NCBI RefSeq assembly: GCF_027912415.1
Contig: NZ_CP115175.1
Location: 248,001-312,000 of the forward strand
DNA from: Homoserinibacter sp. YIM 151385
GTDB lineage: Bacteria > Actinomycetota > Actinomycetes > Actinomycetales > Microbacteriaceae
Length of the DNA: 64,000 nt
Direction: 5' to 3'
Positions 61,602 through 64,000 of the stretch are shown here, piece after piece. The first letter of the stretch is position 1; every line of letters begins with the position of its first letter. The position numbers were made by a program, and so were the translations under genes. The notes beneath the pieces are model-generated. The model was not told the DNA's origin. It worked only from the letters and a program-made list of their open reading frames with translations, and ran no database searches.

Positions 61602-63239
61602 ATGACTGACATCAGCATCAGCCCGGACGAGATCCGCGATGCCCTGAAGGACTTCGCGAAGAGCTACACGCCCTCCGCGGCGGCCACCACCGAGGTCGGC
61701 ACCGTCGTGGACGCGGCGGACGGCATCGCCCACGTCGAGGGCCTCCCCGGCGTCATGGCGAACGAGCTCATCAAGTTCGAGGACGGCACGCTCGGCCTCG
61801 CGCTGAACCTCGATGAGAACGAGATCGGCGTCATCGTCCTGGGCGAGTTCACCGGCATCCAGGAGGGCCAGCCCGTCACCCGCACGGGCGAGGTCCTCTC
61901 GGTCCCCGTCGGCGACGAGTTCCTCGGCCGCGTCGTCGACCCGCTCGGCCAGGCCATCGACGGCCTCGGCGAGATCACGGGCGAGGCGCGTCGCGCGCTC
62001 GAGCTCCAGGCTCCCGGCGTCATGGCGCGCAAGTCGGTCCACGAGCCGCTCCAGACCGGCATCAAGGCGATCGACGCCATGATCCCCGTCGGCCGCGGCC
62101 AGCGTCAGCTCATCATCGGCGACCGCCAGACCGGCAAGACCGCGATCGCGATCGACACGATCATCAACCAGAAGGCCAACTGGGATTCGGGCGACCCCGA
62201 GAAGCAGGTCCGCTGCATCTACGTCGCCATCGGCCAGAAGGGCTCCACGATCGCCTCCGTCAAGGGCGCGCTCGAGGACGCCGGCGCGATGGAGTACACC
62301 ACCATCGTCGCGGCGCCCGCCTCCGACCCCGCGGGCTTCAAGTACCTCGCCCCCTACACCGGCTCGGCCATCGGCCAGCACTGGATGTACGGCGGCAAGC
62401 ACGTCCTCGTCATCTTCGACGACCTGTCGAAGCAGGCCGAGGCGTACCGCGCCGTGTCCCTCCTCCTCCGCCGCCCGCCGGGGCGCGAGGCCTACCCGGG
62501 CGATGTCTTCTACCTGCACTCCCGCCTGCTCGAGCGCTGCGCGAAGCTCTCCGACGAGCTCGGCGCGGGCTCGATGACCGGCCTCCCGATCATCGAGACC
62601 AAGGCGAACGACGTCTCGGCGTATATCCCGACCAACGTGATCTCGATCACCGACGGCCAGATCTTCCTCCAGTCGGACCTGTTCAACGCGAACCAGCGTC
62701 CCGCGGTGGACGTCGGCATCTCGGTGTCACGCGTCGGCGGCGACGCGCAGGTGAAGAGCATCAAGAAGGTCTCCGGCACGCTCAAGCTCGAGCTCGCCCA
62801 GTACCGCTCGCTCGAGGCCTTCGCGATGTTCGCCTCCGACCTCGACGCGGCCTCGCGCCGTCAGCTCGCCCGAGGCGCCCGCCTCACCGAGCTGCTCCGC
62901 CAGCCGCAGTACTCGCCGTACCCCGTCGAGGAGCAGGTCGTCTCGATCTGGGCCGGCACGAACGGCCACCTCGACGAGGTCCCGGTTGAGGACGTGCTCC
63001 GCTTCGAGCGCGAGCTGCTCGATGAGCTGAACCGCAACACCGACATCCTCTCGACGCTCCGCGACACGAACGTCCTCGACGACGACACCGTCGCGAAGCT
63101 CCAGTCCGCGGTCGAGGACTTCAAGAAGGGCTTCCAGACCGGCGAGGGCCGCGCGCTCGACGCGCCCGGCACCGAGCAGGTCGACGAGATGCCGCTCGAG
63201 GACATCAACCAGGAGAAGATCGTCAAGTCGCGCCGCTAG
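61602..63239 (+). CDS. atpA: ATP synthase F1 subunit alpha
   Basis: 545 aa. Walker [31 protein letters not shown] and the family signature [14 protein letters not shown] are intact. ATG 61602 chosen by the [18 protein letters not shown] start. The C-terminus is extended by an acidic tail, normal for actinobacteria. Confidence 0.98.
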   Translation: MTDISISPDEIRDALKDFAKSYTPSAAATTEVGTVVDAADGIAHVEGLPGVMANELIKFEDGTLGLALNLDENEIGVIVLGEFTGIQEGQPVTRTGEVLSVPVGDEFLGRVVDPLGQAIDGLGEITGEARRALELQAPGVMARKSVHEPLQTGIKAIDAMIPVGRGQRQLIIGDRQTGKTAIAIDTIINQKANWDSGDPEKQVRCIYVAIGQKGSTIASVKGALEDAGAMEYTTIVAAPASDPAGFKYLAPYTGSAIGQHWMYGGKHVLVIFDDLSKQAEAYRAVSLLLRRPPGREAYPGDVFYLHSRLLERCAKLSDELGAGSMTGLPIIETKANDVSAYIPTNVISITDGQIFLQSDLFNANQRPAVDVGISVSRVGGDAQVKSIKKVSGTLKLELAQYRSLEAFAMFASDLDAASRRQLARGARLTELLRQPQYSPYPVEEQVVSIWAGTNGHLDEVPVEDVLRFERELLDELNRNTDILSTLRDTNVLDDDTVAKLQSAVEDFKKGFQTGEGRALDAPGTEQVDEMPLEDINQEKIVKSRR

Positions 63240-63286
63240 GCGCCGCGTGACCATCCGACCAGCCCGATCCAGAAGGAAGTGACGAC

Positions 63287-64000
63287 ATGGGAGCCCAGCT
63301 TCGGGTCTACCGGCAGAAGATCCGCTCTGCCCAGACGACCAAGAAGATCACCCGTGCCATGGAGCTGATCTCGGCGTCGCGCATCCAGAAGGCGCAGCAG
63401 CGCGTCAAGGCGTCCACGCCGTACGCGCGCGCCGTCACCCGCGCGGTGTCCGCGGTCGCGACCTACTCGAACGTCGACCACATCCTCACGACGGAGGCCG
63501 AGAAGCCGACGCGTGCGGCCATCGTCCTCTTCACCTCCGACCGCGGCCTCGCGGGCGCGTTCAACTCGCAGGTCATCCGCGAGGCGGGCGAGCTCCGGGC
63601 CCGGCTCGAGGGGGAGGGCAAGGAGGTCGTCCACTACCTGATCGGCCGCAAGGCGGTGCAGTACTTCCAGTTCCGCCGCCGCGAGTCCGAGCAGCAGTGG
63701 GTCGGCGGCACCGACAGCCCCGAGTTCGAGACGGCCCGCGAGATCGGCCAGGCCATCGTGGACAAGTTCGTCCAGCCGACGGCGGAGGGCGGGGTGGACG
63801 AGATCCACGTCGTCTACAACCGCTTCGTCTCGATGCTGACGCAGACGCCGGAGACGGTCCGCCTGCTCCCGCTCGAGGTCGTGGAGGGCATGGACGAGCC
63901 CGGGGCGAAGGACATCCTCCCGCTCTACGAGTTCGAGCCGGATGCCGACCGCGTGCTGGACTCGCTCCTGCCCGTCTACATCGAGAGCCGCATCTTCAAC
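63287..64000 (+). CDS. atpG: ATP synthase F1 subunit gamma, 3' truncated by window
   Basis: 238 codons visible to the window end. [37 protein letters not shown] is the rotating coiled-coil helix and [16 protein letters not shown] the core strand. ATG 63287 after AGAAGGA. The gene continues beyond 64000, where the beta and epsilon subunits are expected. Confidence 0.96.
   Translation, partial: MGAQLRVYRQKIRSAQTTKKITRAMELISASRIQKAQQRVKASTPYARAVTRAVSAVATYSNVDHILTTEAEKPTRAAIVLFTSDRGLAGAFNSQVIREAGELRARLEGEGKEVVHYLIGRKAVQYFQFRRRESEQQWVGGTDSPEFETAREIGQAIVDKFVQPTAEGGVDEIHVVYNRFVSMLTQTPETVRLLPLEVVEGMDEPGAKDILPLYEFEPDADRVLDSLLPVYIESRIFN

Overview
The window is one contiguous stretch of chromosome from a very GC-rich actinobacterium. 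Gene content and order (hom-thrC-thrB-rho-prfA-prmC-Sua5-wecA-atp operon, argS-lysA upstream, GTG starts, GGATGC/GCATCC-rich coding DNA, promoters of the TAGGCT type a few bases before the start codon) fit the family Microbacteriaceae; the genus cannot be told from the sequence alone. I see no phage, insertion sequence, CRISPR array or recognisable defence locus.

Layout. 1-5.4 kb: end of a CBS-domain membrane protein, a divergent Lrp regulator/alanine dehydrogenase pair, an old yellow enzyme with a HAD hydrolase, and NAD(P)H-hydrate dehydratase. 5.4-11 kb: a three-gene amino-acid ABC importer, a GT87 membrane mannosyltransferase-like gene coupled to a thiamine-binding protein, and an MFS exporter. 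11-14.1 kb: a sensor kinase, a membrane protein and a NarL-type regulator in one operon. 14.4-19 kb: a lipoprotein, metX and metY (methionine from homoserine), and a membrane acyltransferase. 19-28.9 kb: SDR, MFS, S51 peptidase-like, ung, two ABC exporters (the second with a GntR/YtrA regulator and a palindromic operator), GNAT and amidase. 28.9-34.3 kb: a stand-alone SIP domain behind two DtxR-like iron boxes, then a run of minus-strand metabolic genes (SDR, HExxH protein, flavin disulfide reductase, enoyl-CoA hydratase, arginase-like, NADP-dependent reductase). 34.3-39.3 kb: ECF sigma operon, PEP carboxykinase divergent from a RamB/ScfR-like regulator. 39.3-41.7 kb: TM2 protein, then a TetR/CPBP-protease operon lying at the 3' side of tRNA-Arg(CCG). 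41.7-46.6 kb: pdxH, lipoprotein, argS, DUF2993 protein, nucleoside hydrolase. 46.6-55.7 kb: lysA-hom-thrC-thrB (lysine/threonine/methionine branch), rho with a long leader and a Q/N-rich insert, prfA, prmC. 55.9-64 kb: HAD hydrolase, Sua5-type gene, wecA, and the F1Fo ATP synthase operon up to a truncated atpG.

How it works together: hom supplies homoserine both to thrB/thrC here and to metX/metY 30 kb away; wecA, GT87, DUF2993 and acyltransferase genes point to cell-envelope glycan work. The most striking general feature is regulatory: about sixteen operon-leading genes have a TANNNT-like -10 box 6-9 bases before the start codon (predicted leaderless mRNAs), whereas genes inside operons overlap by ATGA/GTGA or carry Shine-Dalgarno sequences. 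Three divergent pairs are packed so tightly (22, 33 and 59 bp) that their promoters overlap. I did not find a convincing wholly new multi-gene system; the best leads are the compact overlapping promoters, the iron-box/SIP unit, the arginase-like protein with a substituted metal ligand, the kinase-pseudokinase-like operon, and the tRNA-adjacent TetR/CPBP unit with a clear operator.
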